Positions 25,289 to 34,398 of a stretch of DNA of 64,000 bases are shown one piece after another. The DNA is from DAHUYF01 sp963838385. Lineage in GTDB: Bacteria > Pseudomonadota > Alphaproteobacteria > ATCC43930 > CGMCC-115725. The position numbers and the translations under genes were made by a program. The notes beneath the pieces were generated by a model that was given only the letters and a program-made list of their open reading frames with translations, was not told the DNA's origin and searched no databases. Position 1 is the stretch's first letter; each line of letters opens with the position of its first letter. The stretch covers positions 992,001 to 1,056,000 of the forward strand of contig CAWIRE010000001.1 in NCBI GenBank assembly GCA_963838385.1. The letters run 5' to 3'.

Positions 25289-27400
25289 TTACCGCGGCGA
25301 CCCCGCGAGTTTGCCGGGACCCGCCGCCGCTGCCAGCGCCTGCAGCACCTGCTCGGGCGTGAGGATCTCCGGCAGCGCCCGTCCCTGCGGCAGCCCGGGC
25401 CCGTAGACCGCGTTGAAGGGAATGCCGTAGCGGCCGAAGCTGCGTAGATATTCGGCGATCGCCGCGCTCGGCCGCGTCCAGTCGGCGCGCATAGCGATGG
25501 TGCCGGGCTGCTCCAGCCGCCGGCGCACCTCGGGCTGGTCGATCACCAGCTCCTTGTTGACCTTGCAGGTGAGGCACCAATCTGCGGTGACGTCGACGAA
25601 CACGATCCGTCCCTCGCCCACCAGCCGGTCGATGGCGGCGCGGTCGAAGCCGTGCCAGAACGCGTCGCCGGCCGCGGGCGGCGGCGGTGCGGCCAGCGTC
25701 GCCGGCACCACGAAGGCGAGCAGCAGCGCCGCCGCCGCCGCGAGGCGGCGCGGCAAGGCCGGGCGCAGCAGCCCCAGCGCCGCCGCCGCCGCCGCCAGCA
25801 GCGCCGCCACCGCCAGCGCCGCGCGCGGCCCGGCTTCACCCATCAGCACCCAGACCAGCCAGGCCGCGGTGACGGCGAGCGCCAGGCCCAACACGCGGCG
25901 CAGCACCAGGATCCATCGCCCGGGGCGCGGCAGCGCCTGTGCCAGCCGCGGCAGCAGCGCCACCAGCAGGAAGGGCGCGGCAAGCCCGATGCCGAGGGCG
26001 AGGAAGACGGCCAGGATCTCGATCGGCCCCGCCGCCAGCGCAAAGCCGATGGCGGTGCCGAGGAACGGCGCCGAGCAGGGCGTCGCCAGCAGCGTGGCGA
26101 AGGCCCCGGCGGCGATATTGCCTAAAATCGCGCCATTCTCGCTGTGGCGCGCCGCCAGGCTGCCGACCCATGAGGGCAGCGGCACCTCGAAGAAGCCCCA
26201 GAGGTTGCAGGCGAAGAGCGTCAGCAGCACCGCCATGAAGACGAGGAACAGCGGCTGCTGGAACTGCACCCCCCAGCCGACCGCGATGCCGGCGGATTTG
26301 AGCGCGATCATCGCCGCGGCCAGGATCAGGAAGGACAGGATCACTCCCGCGGCCGAGGCGAGGAAGCCGCGGCGCACCGCCGTGCGCGAGCGCCCGCCAT
26401 GCTCGATCACGCCGAGCAGCTTGATCGACAGCACCGGCAGCACGCAGGGCATGAAATTGAGGATGAAGCCGCCGAGCAGCGCCACCGGCAGGATCGCCAG
26501 CAGCAGGCCGAGATCGGCCGGCGGCGGCGCCGCCTGCGGCGTCACCCTTCCCTCCAGCGCCCGCTCGCCATCGACCAGGGTGACGGTGAGCGGCTTGCCC
26601 ACGATCCCGTCGAGCGCCGCCTGCGTGCCGGCCGCCGGCAGGCGCAGCAGCGCCTGCCCGGGCACGTCGCTGGCGGCAAGGTGCGGCGCACCGAAGCTAA
26701 TCCCCTGCGGCCCCTCGATGAAGGCATCGGGCGCCAGCAGCGGGCGCGTGGTGTCGACCCTGAGCTCCAGCACCGGCTTTGCGCCGGTGGCCAGGCTCGC
26801 CCCGGCGAGCGCCAGGCCGGCGCCGCTGCCGTCGCCGGGCACGCGCGCCCTGTAGCGGGCGATCAGCGCGGCATAGCCGGTGCTGCCCGGAGCCGCGCTT
26901 GCCGCCGGCAGGTCGAGGCGCAGCACTGCGTCATAGGGAACGCAGATCTCGCGGCAGGTGAGATAACTGAGGGCGAGCACGAGGCCCGCCTCCTGCCCCG
27001 GATGAGCGAACCGCGCGGTGATGGGGAGGACGACATGGTCGGTGTAGCCCACCGTCTCCAGCCCCTGGACCGAGAAGCGCTGCGGCGCCGGCCAGGAGAG
27101 CTGCGCCTCGGCCAGGTTGGTCGAGCCCTTCCAGTCGAGCCGGGGCGGAAATCCGGCATCGCCCGGCGAGCGCCAATAGATTTTCCAATGCGGCATCAGG
27201 CGGAATTCGAGGCCGAGGCCGAGCGTGGCGGCCTCGCCCACCACCGGCGCGGCAGCGATCAGCCGGACCTCGCCCTGGTCGGTGACGAACCAGTCCGAGG
27301 CGCCCGGCGCCGCCAGCGCCGGGGCGGGCCGCAGGGCGGCCAGCGCCAGCACGGCAAGCGCCGTGAGCCATCCCCCGATCCGCCTTTTATCGTGCCTCAT
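25289..27400 (-). CDS. ScsB/DsbD-like thiol:disulfide interchange protein
   Basis: This 703-residue protein has three parts. A signal peptide and N-terminal periplasmic domain begin SDWFVTDQGEVRLIAA and carry a Cys pair in LTCREICVPYD. A central membrane domain of about eight helices has the redox Cys in NFMPCVLPVLSIK and ATPCSAPFLGTA. A C-terminal thioredoxin-like domain has WCLTC in VDVTADWCLTCKVNKELV. It brings electrons from cytoplasmic thioredoxin to the periplasm. The N-terminal form is that of ScsB rather than classical DsbD. Confidence 0.9.
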   Translation of the reverse strand: MRHDKRRIGGWLTALAVLALAALRPAPALAAPGASDWFVTDQGEVRLIAAAPVVGEAATLGLGLEFRLMPHWKIYWRSPGDAGFPPRLDWKGSTNLAEAQLSWPAPQRFSVQGLETVGYTDHVVLPITARFAHPGQEAGLVLALSYLTCREICVPYDAVLRLDLPAASAAPGSTGYAALIARYRARVPGDGSGAGLALAGASLATGAKPVLELRVDTTRPLLAPDAFIEGPQGISFGAPHLAASDVPGQALLRLPAAGTQAALDGIVGKPLTVTLVDGERALEGRVTPQAAPPPADLGLLLAILPVALLGGFILNFMPCVLPVLSIKLLGVIEHGGRSRTAVRRGFLASAAGVILSFLILAAAMIALKSAGIAVGWGVQFQQPLFLVFMAVLLTLFACNLWGFFEVPLPSWVGSLAARHSENGAILGNIAAGAFATLLATPCSAPFLGTAIGFALAAGPIEILAVFLALGIGLAAPFLLVALLPRLAQALPRPGRWILVLRRVLGLALAVTAAWLVWVLMGEAGPRAALAVAALLAAAAAALGLLRPALPRRLAAAAALLLAFVVPATLAAPPPPAAGDAFWHGFDRAAIDRLVGEGRIVFVDVTADWCLTCKVNKELVIDQPEVRRRLEQPGTIAMRADWTRPSAAIAEYLRSFGRYGIPFNAVYGPGLPQGRALPEILTPEQVLQALAAAAGPGKLAGSPR

Positions 27401-27503
27401 GCCAAATCCTCGACGCGCTTGTTTATATAGGGCTTTGCGCGGGGGCCGCGCACAGGTCGCGCTTGCAAGCCCTGGCGATGCCGATTATCTCAAAGTGAGA
27501 GCC

Positions 27504-28067
27504 ATGAAAAACCCCGTCACGTCCCTCGCCGGTCAGCTCCTCATCGCCATGCCGCAGATGCAGGACCACCGCTTCGTGCGCTCGGTGATCTTTCTCTGCG
27601 CACACAACGAGGAAGGGGCGATGGGACTGGTGGTCAACAAGATCATCGACCACGTCACCCTGCCGGAGCTGCTGGACAAGCTCGGCATCCCCGCCGCGGG
27701 CCTCACCGGCCTGTCGCGCGTCCATGCCGGCGGTCCGGTCGAGGAAGGCCGCGGCTTCGTGCTGCATTCCGACGATTACGTCGAGGAGAACACGCTGGTG
27801 GTCGGCACCATGGCCTTGACCGCGACGCTCGACATCCTGCGCGCCATCGGCCGCGGCAAGGGCCCACGCCGGAGCATGCTGGCGCTGGGCTATGCCGGCT
27901 GGGGGCCGGGCCAGCTCGACGCCGAGATGCAGGACAATGGCTGGCTGCATGTGCCCGCCGATGAGAGCATCGTCTTCGACGACGAGGTCGCCGACAAATG
28001 GCAGCGCGCGCTCGGCAAGCTCGGCATCGACCCGCTGGCGCTGTCCGGGGATGCGGGGCACGCCTAG
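27504..28067 (+). CDS. YqgE/AlgH family protein
   Basis: This 187-residue protein matches the DUF179 (YqgE/AlgH) family. The start LAGQLLIAMPQMQDHRFVRSVIFLCAHNEEGAMGLVVNK is diagnostic, as is HAGGPVEEGRGFVLHS. AlgH was named for an effect on alginate genes in Pseudomonas, but the biochemical role is not settled. It is divergent from the ScsB-like gene. Its TAG stop (28065-28067) is part of the CTAG border of a hairpin repeat. Confidence 0.9.
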   Translation: MKNPVTSLAGQLLIAMPQMQDHRFVRSVIFLCAHNEEGAMGLVVNKIIDHVTLPELLDKLGIPAAGLTGLSRVHAGGPVEEGRGFVLHSDDYVEENTLVVGTMALTATLDILRAIGRGKGPRRSMLALGYAGWGPGQLDAEMQDNGWLHVPADESIVFDDEVADKWQRALGKLGIDPLALSGDAGHA

Positions 28068-28109
28068 GCGAACGCGCGGAGCGCGTTCGTCCGCGGCGGT
28101 TCCGACTAG
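28064..28109 (+). repeat. CTAG-bordered hairpin repeat, copy 2 (module A only)
   Basis: This 46-bp element runs CTAG to CTAG. It holds the 9-bp hairpin CGAACGCGC-GGA-GCGCGTTCG (28069-28089) and the GTCCGCGGCGG tail. Its left border provides the stop codon of the YqgE gene. It lies between convergent genes and may also act as a terminator-like structure. Confidence 0.8.
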
Positions 28110-28124
28110 CCTGCGCCCGTCTCA

Positions 28125-29807
28125 TCACCCCTTCCCCGCCTGCGCCTTGGCCCAGCTGTCGCGCAGGCCGACGGTGCGGTTGAAGACCAGGTGGTCGGGG
28201 CGCGTGTCGAGATCGGCGCAGAAATAGCCCTGGCGCTCGAACTGCACCGCGGCGCCGGGCGCCGCGTCGGCGAGCGCGGGCTCGAGCCGGGCATCGACCA
28301 GCCGCTCCAGCGAGTTCGGGTCGAGATCGGCCATGATGTCGCCGCCGGCGCCGGGATCCGGCCGGGAGAAGAGCGGGTTGTAGAGCCGCACCTCCGCCGG
28401 CACGGAGTGCGTCGCCGAGACCCAGTGCAGCGTGGCCTGCACCTTGCGCCCGTCGGGCGCGTTGCCGCCGCGGGTGGCGGGATCGTAGCTGCAGCGCAGC
28501 TCCACCACTTCGCCGGCGGCGTTCTTCACCACCTCGCGGCAGGTGACGAAATAGGCATAGCGCAGCCGCACCTCGCGGCCGGGCGACAGCCGGAAGAATT
28601 TCTTCGGCGGGTTCTCCATGAAATCGTCGCGCTCGACATAGAGCTCGCGGCCGAAGGGGATGCGGCGCGTGCCGGCGGCGGGATCGTCGGGATGGTTGGC
28701 CGCCTCGAGCAGCTCGCTCTTGCCCTCGGGATAGTTCTCGATCACCAGCTTGAGCGGGCGCAGCACGCCCATGCGCCGCGGCGCGGTGCGGTTCAGCTCG
28801 TCGCGGATGGCGCTCTCGAACATGGCGATGTCGACGGTGCTGTTGGCGCGGGCGACGCCGACGCGGCGGACGAAATCGCGGATCGCCGCCGCCGGCACAC
28901 CGCGCCGGCGCAGCCCCGCGATGGTCGGCATGCGGGGATCGTCCCAGCCGCCGACATGGCGCTGGCGCACCAGCTCGGTCAGCACGCGCTTGGACAGCAC
29001 GGTGTAGGTGATGTTGAGCCGCGCGAATTCGTATTGATGCGGATGCGACGGCACCGGCAGATTGTCGAGGAACCAGTCGTAGAGCGGCCGGTGATCCTCG
29101 AATTCGAGCGTGCAGATCGAGTGCGTGATGCCTTCGATCGCATCCGACTGGCCGTGGGCGAAATCATAAGTGGGGTAGATCGACCAGGCGTCGCCGGTGC
29201 GCGGGTGGGTGGCGTGCAGGATGCGGTAGAGCACGGGGTCGCGCAGGTTGATGTTGCCGGCGGCCATGTCGATTCTGGCGCGCAGCACGCGCGCGCCGTT
29301 GGGGAACTCGCCGGCGCGCATGCGGCGGAAGAGATCGAGATTCTCCTCGACGCCGCGCTTGCGCCAGGGGCTGTCGCGGCCGGGCTCGGTCAGCGTGCCG
29401 CGCATCGCGCGCATCTCTTCGGCGGAGAGATCGTCGACATAGGCCTTGCCGGCGCGGATGAGGTGCTCGGCCCATTCGTAGAGCCGCTCGAAATAATCCG
29501 AGGCGTGATAGAGATGCGGCCCCCAATCGAAGCCCAGCCAGCGCACGTCGCGCTCGATGGCGTCGATGTATTCCTGCTCTTCCTTGGTCGGGTTGGTGTC
29601 GTCGAAGCGCAGGTGGCAGCGGCCCGAGAATTCCTGCGCCAGGCCGAAATTGAGGCAGATCGACTTGGCGTGGCCGATGTGGAGATAGCCGTTGGGCTCG
29701 GGCGGGAAGCGGGTGACGACACCGCCGACGCGCTTTGCGGCAAGATCGCTCTCGACGATGTCGCGAATGAAATCGCGGCCCGCCTCCGGTGCTTCGCCTG
29801 TGGTCAT
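28125..29807 (-). CDS. glnS: Glutaminyl-tRNA synthetase
   Basis: This 560-residue class I synthetase has the HIGH motif in YLHIGHAKSI and the KMSKS counterpart VLSKR in ITYTVLSKRVLTELV. The discriminating text RFPPEPNGYLHIGHAKSICLNFGLA and RRRGVPAAAIRDFVRRVGV mark GlnRS rather than GluRS. Its presence means this organism can charge tRNA-Gln directly, which not all alphaproteobacteria do. The start at 29807 has a GGAG site upstream; an alternative Met lies at 29822. The gene follows the acetyltransferase gene closely. Confidence 0.95.
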   Translation of the reverse strand: MTTGEAPEAGRDFIRDIVESDLAAKRVGGVVTRFPPEPNGYLHIGHAKSICLNFGLAQEFSGRCHLRFDDTNPTKEEQEYIDAIERDVRWLGFDWGPHLYHASDYFERLYEWAEHLIRAGKAYVDDLSAEEMRAMRGTLTEPGRDSPWRKRGVEENLDLFRRMRAGEFPNGARVLRARIDMAAGNINLRDPVLYRILHATHPRTGDAWSIYPTYDFAHGQSDAIEGITHSICTLEFEDHRPLYDWFLDNLPVPSHPHQYEFARLNITYTVLSKRVLTELVRQRHVGGWDDPRMPTIAGLRRRGVPAAAIRDFVRRVGVARANSTVDIAMFESAIRDELNRTAPRRMGVLRPLKLVIENYPEGKSELLEAANHPDDPAAGTRRIPFGRELYVERDDFMENPPKKFFRLSPGREVRLRYAYFVTCREVVKNAAGEVVELRCSYDPATRGGNAPDGRKVQATLHWVSATHSVPAEVRLYNPLFSRPDPGAGGDIMADLDPNSLERLVDARLEPALADAAPGAAVQFERQGYFCADLDTRPDHLVFNRTVGLRDSWAKAQAGKG

Positions 29808-29829
29808 CTGAACTCGCTCCATGGACGCG

Positions 29830-30444
29830 TCAGCCCGGGCCCGCCCCGCTCCATTCCTCGCGCAGCAGCGCGAAGAGCACGTGGTCCTGCCAGCGCCCGT
29901 CGATGCAGAGATATTCGCGCGCATAGCCTTCCTCGCGGAAGCCGCTCTTGAGCAGCAGCCCGCGGCTCGGCGCATTGTGCGGCAGGCACGCCGCCTCGAC
30001 GCGATGCAGCTTCAGGCGCTGGAAGGCGAAGGCGAGGATGAGCTGCAAGCCCTGGGTCATGTAGTGCTTGCGGGCGTGGCGTTCACCCACCCAGTAGCCG
30101 AGGCTGCCGGTCTCGGCCACGCCGCGGCGCACATTGCTGAGGCCGATGCCGCCGACCAGCGCGCCGTCATCGAGGCGGTAGAGGAAGAAGCTGTAGCCCT
30201 GATCGGTGCGCCAGTCGATGGCATAGCGCTGTAGCCGCCGGCGGAAGGCGGCGCGGCTCAGCGAATCCGGCGCCCAGCTCGGCTCCCAGGGGGTGAGGAA
30301 GCGGCGCGATTCGCTGCGCAGCCCCGACCATTCCTCCCAATCGCCGCGTTCGGGCGGGCGCAGCATCACGCGGTCGCCGCTCAAGCGGAAGCTCGGCGGC
30401 GCGGCGCCGAAGAAGCGCGGCAGGCGAAGCATCTCGGAGGCCAC
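29830..30444 (-). CDS. GNAT acetyltransferase (RimJ/RimL type)
   Basis: This 204-residue GNAT enzyme begins with RLSGDRVMLRPPERGDWEEWSGLR. It has the acetyl-CoA region GYWVGERHARKHYMTQGLQLILAFAFQRLKLHRVEA and ends FREEGYAREYLCIDGRWQDHVLFALL. This is the RimJ-like subfamily that acetylates N-termini of ribosomal proteins or small amines; the substrate here is unknown. It sits between the M16 peptidase gene and glnS on the same strand. Confidence 0.9.
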   Translation of the reverse strand: MASEMLRLPRFFGAAPPSFRLSGDRVMLRPPERGDWEEWSGLRSESRRFLTPWEPSWAPDSLSRAAFRRRLQRYAIDWRTDQGYSFFLYRLDDGALVGGIGLSNVRRGVAETGSLGYWVGERHARKHYMTQGLQLILAFAFQRLKLHRVEAACLPHNAPSRGLLLKSGFREEGYAREYLCIDGRWQDHVLFALLREEWSGAGPG

Positions 30445-30462
30445 GGAATGCGCCCTCCCCGC

Positions 30463-31722
30463 TCAGGCACCGAGCCGCTCGACGAGCCGCGGATAGGCGT
30501 CGATGCGGCCGACCGGGCCGAGGGCGGTGAGCGTCGGCGGCGCGGTCCGGATCCGGCGCGCCACCCGCGCCACCGCGGCGGCGTCGACGGCATCGATGCG
30601 GCCGACCATCTCGGCCATCTCGAGCGGGCGGCCGAACACCAGCATATGCGCCGCCTGCTGCTCGCAGCGCGCGGTCGTGCTCTCGAGCGACATGAGGAGC
30701 CCCGCCTTGAGCTGGGCGCGGGCGCGCTCGAGCTCGGCCGGCTCCAGGCCGAAGGTCAGCTTGCGGATCTCGTCGCACAGCACCGGCATCAGCTCCTCCA
30801 CCTCCTCCTCGCCGGTGCCGGCATAGACGCCGAAAAGGCCGCCGTCGCTGTAGGCATGGGTGAAGGAATAGATGGCGTAGACCAGGCCGCGCTTCTCGCG
30901 GATCTCCTGAAAGAGGCGCGAGGACATGCCGCCGCCGAGCGCCGAGGAGACGACCGAAGCGGCATAATAGTCGGGATCGGCGAAGGAAAAGCCGGGGAAG
31001 CCCAGCACCACGTGCACCTGCTCGAGGTCGCGCTCCTCGCGCAGCTCCCCGCCGACATAGCGCGCCGCCTCGCTGCGCACGAGATGCGCCGAGGGCAGCT
31101 TGGCGAACGCCGCCTCGGCAAGCCGCACCAGCTCGTGGTGATCGACATTGCCGGCGGCGGTGAGCAGCATGCCGGGAGCGGCATAGTGGCGGCGCATATA
31201 GCCCGCCACGGTGTCGCGGTCGATGCGGCGAATGATCTCGGCGCGGCCGAGCACCGGGCGGCCCATCGCCTGGTCGGGGAAGGCGCGCTCCTGGAACAGA
31301 TCGAAGATGATGTCGTCCGGCGTGTCGTTCGCCTGGCCGATCTCCTGCAGGATCACCGTGCGCTCGCGCTCCAGCTCCTTGGGATCGAAGACCGAGTATT
31401 GCAGGATATCGGCGAGGATGTCGACGGCGAGGCCCAGATTTTCCTTCAAGACCTTGGCGTAATAGGCGGTGTGCTCGCGCGAGGTATAGGCGTTGAGATG
31501 GCCGCCCACGGCCTCGATCTCGGCGGCGATGTCGAGCGCCGAGCGCCGCTCGGTGCCCTTGAACGCCATATGCTCCAGGAGATGCGCCACGCCGTTGACC
31601 TGCGCCGGCTCGTGGCGCGTCCCGACATCGACCCAGACGCCGATCGACACCGTCTCGACGCTGTCCATGCGGTCGGTCAGCACGCGCATGCCGTTCCTGA
31701 GCGTCGTCACGCTCACACTCAT
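30463..31722 (-). CDS. M16 family zinc peptidase (mitochondrial processing peptidase-like)
   Basis: This 419-residue protein carries the inverted zinc motif HLLEH in NGVAHLLEHMAFKGTERRS (residues about 43-61) and the downstream Glu in ERTVILQEIGQ. It resembles the beta subunit of the mitochondrial processing peptidase, for which alphaproteobacterial enzymes are the closest bacterial relatives. Its start overlaps the thrC stop by 4 bp, an arrangement seen widely in this group. The natural substrate is not known. Confidence 0.93.
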   Translation of the reverse strand: MSVSVTTLRNGMRVLTDRMDSVETVSIGVWVDVGTRHEPAQVNGVAHLLEHMAFKGTERRSALDIAAEIEAVGGHLNAYTSREHTAYYAKVLKENLGLAVDILADILQYSVFDPKELERERTVILQEIGQANDTPDDIIFDLFQERAFPDQAMGRPVLGRAEIIRRIDRDTVAGYMRRHYAAPGMLLTAAGNVDHHELVRLAEAAFAKLPSAHLVRSEAARYVGGELREERDLEQVHVVLGFPGFSFADPDYYAASVVSSALGGGMSSRLFQEIREKRGLVYAIYSFTHAYSDGGLFGVYAGTGEEEVEELMPVLCDEIRKLTFGLEPAELERARAQLKAGLLMSLESTTARCEQQAAHMLVFGRPLEMAEMVGRIDAVDAAAVARVARRIRTAPPTLTALGPVGRIDAYPRLVERLGA

Positions 31723-33143
31723 GCCGCTCCTCCCTTGCCCATGGGCCGCGCATGTGCGCGTACGTAGTCCTCGACCGCGGCGAGATCGTTGGCGAGTTTC
31801 GGCCGCCGCTCCGGCCGCTGCAACAGGTCGGCCAGCCGCGCCGGCAGCTCGGGGCGCCGCCCGGTCGCCTCCGCCACCGCCTCGGGGAATTTCGCGGGAT
31901 GGGCGCAGGCGAGCGCCACCATCGGCACGTCGCGGCGCCGGCGCCCCGCCTTCGCCGCCGCCACGGCGATGGCGGTGTGGGGATCGACGAGCTCGCCCGC
32001 CTCGCGCCAGGTCTCGGCGATCGAGCGGCGCGTGGCATCGTCGTCGACGCGGCAGGCGGCGAAGAGCGCCTGCGCCGTGCGCCATTCCGTCTCGCTCGCC
32101 GGCAGCGTGCCGGTGCGGCGGAATTCGGCGAGCGCTGTCGCCACCGCCGCGCCGTCGCGATCCTTCAGCTCGAACAGCAGCCGCTCGAAATTGCTCGACA
32201 CCTGGATGTCCATGCTCGGGCTGAGGCTGGGCTCGACGCGCTCGATGGTCATGCGGCCGGTGTTGATGAAGCGCGCCAGGATGTCGTTGCGGTTGGTGCC
32301 GATCACCAGCTCGGCGATCGGCAGGCCCATGCGGCGCGCGGCATGCGCGGCATAGACATTGCCGAAATTGCCGGTCGGCACGGCGAAGGAGATCTCGCGC
32401 TCCGGCGCGCCCAGCGCCACCGCGGCGGCGACGTAATAGACGAGCTGCGCCATGATCCGCGCCCAGTTGATCGAGTTGACCGCCGACAGATTGAGCCGGG
32501 CGCGGAAATCCTGGTCGGCGAACATCGCCTTCACCAAATCCTGGCAATCGTCGAAGCTGCCGGAAATGGCGATGGCGTGGACGTTGGGCGAGGCGACGGT
32601 GGTCATCTGCCGGCGCTGCACCTCGGAGACGCGGCCCTCGGGATAAAGGATGAAGACGTCGAGCGACGGACGATCGCGGCAGGCCTCGATCGCCGCCGAG
32701 CCGGTATCGCCGGAAGTGGCGCCGATGACGGTGACGCGCCGGCGGCGCTTGGCCAGCACGTGATCGAAGAGCGGGCCGACCAGCTGCAAGGCGTAATCCT
32801 TGAACGCGAGGGTGGGGCCATGGAACAGCTCCATCAGCCAGAGCTCGGGGCCGATCTCCTTGAGCGGTGCCACCGCGGCGTGATCGAAGCCGCGATAAGC
32901 GCCCGCCACCAGAGTGGCCAACGCTTCAGGCGACAGCGCTTCGCCGATGAAAGGCGCCATCACCGCCGCCGCGATCTCGGCATAAGAGCGTCCGCGCAAC
33001 GCGCGCAGCGCCGCCGCGTCGAGCGCCGGCCACGCCTCGGGCACGTAGAGCCCGCCATCGGGCGCCAGCCCGGCCAGCAGCACGTCCTCGAAGGCGAGGC
33101 GCTCGGGCGGAGTCCGGGCGTCGCGGGTACTGAGATAGGGCAC
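31719..33143 (-). CDS. thrC: Threonine synthase
   Basis: This 474-residue PLP enzyme converts phosphohomoserine to threonine. The PLP lysine is at 115 in GPTLAFKDYALQ. The N-terminus MPYLSTRD and the phosphate-binding text VIGATSGDTGSAAIE and PTGNFGNVYAA agree with the long ThrC form. It completes the pathway with thrB at 21.9 kb. The M16 peptidase is translationally coupled downstream. Confidence 0.95.
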   Translation of the reverse strand: MPYLSTRDARTPPERLAFEDVLLAGLAPDGGLYVPEAWPALDAAALRALRGRSYAEIAAAVMAPFIGEALSPEALATLVAGAYRGFDHAAVAPLKEIGPELWLMELFHGPTLAFKDYALQLVGPLFDHVLAKRRRRVTVIGATSGDTGSAAIEACRDRPSLDVFILYPEGRVSEVQRRQMTTVASPNVHAIAISGSFDDCQDLVKAMFADQDFRARLNLSAVNSINWARIMAQLVYYVAAAVALGAPEREISFAVPTGNFGNVYAAHAARRMGLPIAELVIGTNRNDILARFINTGRMTIERVEPSLSPSMDIQVSSNFERLLFELKDRDGAAVATALAEFRRTGTLPASETEWRTAQALFAACRVDDDATRRSIAETWREAGELVDPHTAIAVAAAKAGRRRRDVPMVALACAHPAKFPEAVAEATGRRPELPARLADLLQRPERRPKLANDLAAVEDYVRAHARPMGKGGAA

Positions 33144-33215
33144 GCAACTACCAAGGGCCTGGGAAAAGGGGGTGCAGCCTATCGCCCCGGGGGGCGGGCC
33201 GCAACACCGCCCCCC

Positions 33216-33602
33216 TCACTTGCCGGACTGCGGTCCCGGGGCGGTCGCAGGGGCAGGCGTGGCGGCGGGGGTGGCCGGCTTTTCCGCCGGTTTCGCCTCC
33301 GGGGTCGCCGGCGGCGTGGGCGGCGGCAGGTCGGCGCCCTTCTTCGGGTCGTAGCTGCAGGTGACCCGGCCGTAGCCCTGGTTCTGGCGGATGTCGAGCA
33401 CCACCGTGTAGCGGCCGTCGCCGAGCGGCGCCGATTCCCGCTCGCCCACGCCGTCATAGCCGAGGTCCGAGGCCTTGGTCCGGCAGGCCTCGACCGCGGG
33501 GTTGCTGAGCTGCGGATCATCGGAGCCCAGGAAGGGGATCCAGGAACAGCCGCCGATCCACGCCGCGCCGCCCAGCGCCAACCATACACCCCGCCGCATC
33601 AA
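33216..33602 (-). CDS. Small lipoprotein with Pro/Ala-rich tail
   Basis: This 128-residue protein has a signal peptide with lipobox GGC (Cys19). A short folded part contains two Cys (VEACRTKASDLGY and RVTCSYDPK) and text such as GRYTVVLDIRQNQGYGRVTCSYD. A low-complexity Pro/Ala/Thr tail from about residue 90 resembles a cell-wall-spanning linker. No family recognised. It lies upstream of thrC on the same strand, 72 bp apart. Confidence 0.6.
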   Translation of the reverse strand: MMRRGVWLALGGAAWIGGCSWIPFLGSDDPQLSNPAVEACRTKASDLGYDGVGERESAPLGDGRYTVVLDIRQNQGYGRVTCSYDPKKGADLPPPTPPATPEAKPAEKPATPAATPAPATAPGPQSGK

Positions 33603-33731
33603 TGCTCTCCCAGGACGCCCGGGGCCGCACCGCCCCCGTCCGCAACAACCGCGCCTAACATTCGCGGGATGAGGCGGGAGAGCAAGAGGGGAAAGCGGCG
33701 CGGGCGGCGCTTCGCACGCTCCGGGCGCGCG

Positions 33732-34226
33732 TCACGCGGCTCCGCCGTGGAAATCCATCCCCACCAGCAGCATGTCGACCGTAACGCCGTCGGCGGCGAG
33801 CGGCAGGTAGAGCACCTCGTAGTGGCGGGGCTTGCCATCCATCAGTCGCTGGCGACGGAAGACCGCCGGCACGCTGCTGGCGACGACATCGCTGTAGGAT
33901 TGCCGCAGCAAGGCCCGGTATTCCGGCAAGGGATGATCGTCGGTGGTGCGGCCGGTGAGATCGGTGCCGTCGCGCGCCACGATCTCGGTACCGACCAGCC
34001 GGAAGCGGAAGCGCAGGGGATCGCGGAGCACGTCGACCAGCGCCAGATTGGCCAGAACGTAAGGGATGTCGAGGGGATCGAGCGCAGCCCGCGCCGGCAG
34101 CTTCCGGGCCGCCCGCTTGCTTTCCCAATAATCGAACAAGCGACGGAGACGCTCGCTTCGGATGTCATCCCGCTTCATCACCTGTACCGGCTTCCAGCCT
34201 AACCAAGGAGCGGCATCAGCTACCAT
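33732..34226 (-). CDS. PAS_5-type sensory domain protein
   Basis: This protein of about 164 residues matches the PAS_5 (DUF1457) type of stand-alone PAS proteins in alphaproteobacteria. Supporting text is DYWESKRAARKLPARAALDPLDIPYVLANLALVDV, then FRFRLVGTEIVARDGTDLTGR and EVLYLPLAADGVTVDMLLVGMDF. The N-terminal residues are uncertain: Met at 34226 or Met at 34178 could be the start, and neither has a strong ribosome-binding site. No output domain is present, so it may act through a partner. Confidence 0.7.
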   Translation of the reverse strand: MVADAAPWLGWKPVQVMKRDDIRSERLRRLFDYWESKRAARKLPARAALDPLDIPYVLANLALVDVLRDPLRFRFRLVGTEIVARDGTDLTGRTTDDHPLPEYRALLRQSYSDVVASSVPAVFRRQRLMDGKPRHYEVLYLPLAADGVTVDMLLVGMDFHGGAA

Positions 34227-34398
34227 TGCGTTGCAAGGCTCGACATTGAGGCAAATCAAGCCCTGCCCGGCGCCAGGCGGCGATGATCGGTGGTGTCCAG
34301 CATCGCGCCGCGCCGAGCCGGCGAATGAGCAGCTGCGGCCACAATGGTTCGCTGTCGCCTGGGCTGAGCCCATTCTTCCGCGATGCAGGCGGCCTCGT

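Noticed and set aside
31752..34202. An 816-codon open frame on the plus strand opposite thrC and neighbours
   Set aside because: It is antisense to clearly recognised genes, composed of Arg/Gly/Ala/His-rich shadow text without any domain. Long antisense frames are expected at about 70% GC.
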